Positions 17,535 through 17,708 of a DNA stretch of 17,708 nucleotides are shown here, one piece after another. Numbering within the stretch: position 1 is the stretch's first letter; each line of letters starts with the position of its first letter. Under the pieces are notes generated by a model, which searched no databases, was not told the DNA's origin, and saw only the letters and a list, made by a program, of their open reading frames with translations. Source of the DNA: Dunaliella salina (taxonomy: Eukaryota; Chlorophyta; Chlorophyceae; Chlamydomonadales; Dunaliellaceae); contig MU069797.1 of the NCBI GenBank assembly GCA_002284615.2, positions 270,901 to 288,608 on the forward strand. The letters are read 5' to 3'. The translations under genes were made by a program, and so were the position numbers.

Positions 17535-17539
17535 TGTAA
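17535..17539 (+). terminator. Candidate TGTAA polyadenylation signal
   Basis: A TGTAA box lies 16 nt after the in-frame TGA at 17517-17519. If used it would support the terminal-exon reading of the preceding segment, although the 3' UTR would be very short. Confidence 0.2.
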
Positions 17540-17657
17540 TGCCGTGTATGAGAAGGGAAGGCAAATGCGAGAAGGGGAAGGGCGCGCTGTCCATCTGCCA
17601 GCCCTTACTGACTCGGATTGCGGATGTTTTTGATTTCATTTGGCATAAAAATTGTTT

Positions 17658-17677
17658 GTGGTGGTGGTGGTGGTGGT
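17658..17677 (+). repeat. (GTG)n microsatellite
   Basis: There are six to seven GTG units near the right edge. The poly-His frame on the other strand is an artefact of the repeat. Confidence 0.95.
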
Positions 17678-17708
17678 ACACGCAAAATCCACTCGCAAGG
17701 GCCGAATG

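Noticed and set aside
17322..17681. Minus-strand frame beginning with six His
   Set aside because: The His run is the GTG repeat read backwards, and the rest is antisense to a better plus-strand coding segment.

Overview
This window looks like nuclear DNA of a eukaryote, most likely a chlorophyte green alga. A Dunaliella-like species is my guess, not something I can show. The reasons are short GC-richer exons split by long GT-AG introns, AGC-encoded poly-serine, a long GT microsatellite, TGTAA boxes after reading-frame ends, and fragments of an alga-type non-LTR reverse transcriptase. No prokaryotic operon, rRNA, canonical tRNA gene or CRISPR array is visible.

Left part, 1-7555, plus strand: the 3' two-thirds of one gene for a tRNA-dihydrouridine synthase (Dus). 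Seven exons can be chained with compatible phases: 137-219, 776-889, 2964-3059, 3808-4173, 4593-4671, 6320-6357, and 7466 to a stop at 7553-7555. They give about 287 residues with the FMN-barrel signatures TVKLRSG, TIHPRT, VGNGD and VGRGAVQDP in order, a poly-serine insertion, and a C-terminal helical tail. The N-terminus, with the catalytic cysteine, lies left of the window. Three introns end in tandem duplications at the acceptor. In exon 3 a decayed but open 78-nt copy of the exon start sits in frame directly upstream. In exon 5 the intron-exon boundary exists three times.

Introns 5 and 6 hold two related ~0.7-kb nonautonomous DNA elements in the same orientation. They have 8-bp terminal inverted repeats and 9-bp target duplications. 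One interrupts a 129-bp tandem array containing a 24-bp perfect palindrome, so the empty site can be read directly. Intron 5 also holds a possible tRNA-derived SINE with A and B boxes.

Middle, 7556-17255: about 9.7 kb without a confident host gene. It contains decayed 3' ends of non-LTR retroelements (minus strand at about 9063-10000 and 15080-15935, perhaps 7866-8215; plus strand at about 16625-16815). It also has a degenerate family built on TTGATTCAA and GCCCGGGC (10660-11520), degenerate CAGTG-type repeats (12030-12830), and some exon-like islands without recognisable function. One island (15936-16056, minus) is fused to a retroelement copy.

Right edge: a convincing coding segment on the plus strand (17274-17515, possibly starting at an ATG at 17256 and ending at 17519) of a gene I do not recognise.
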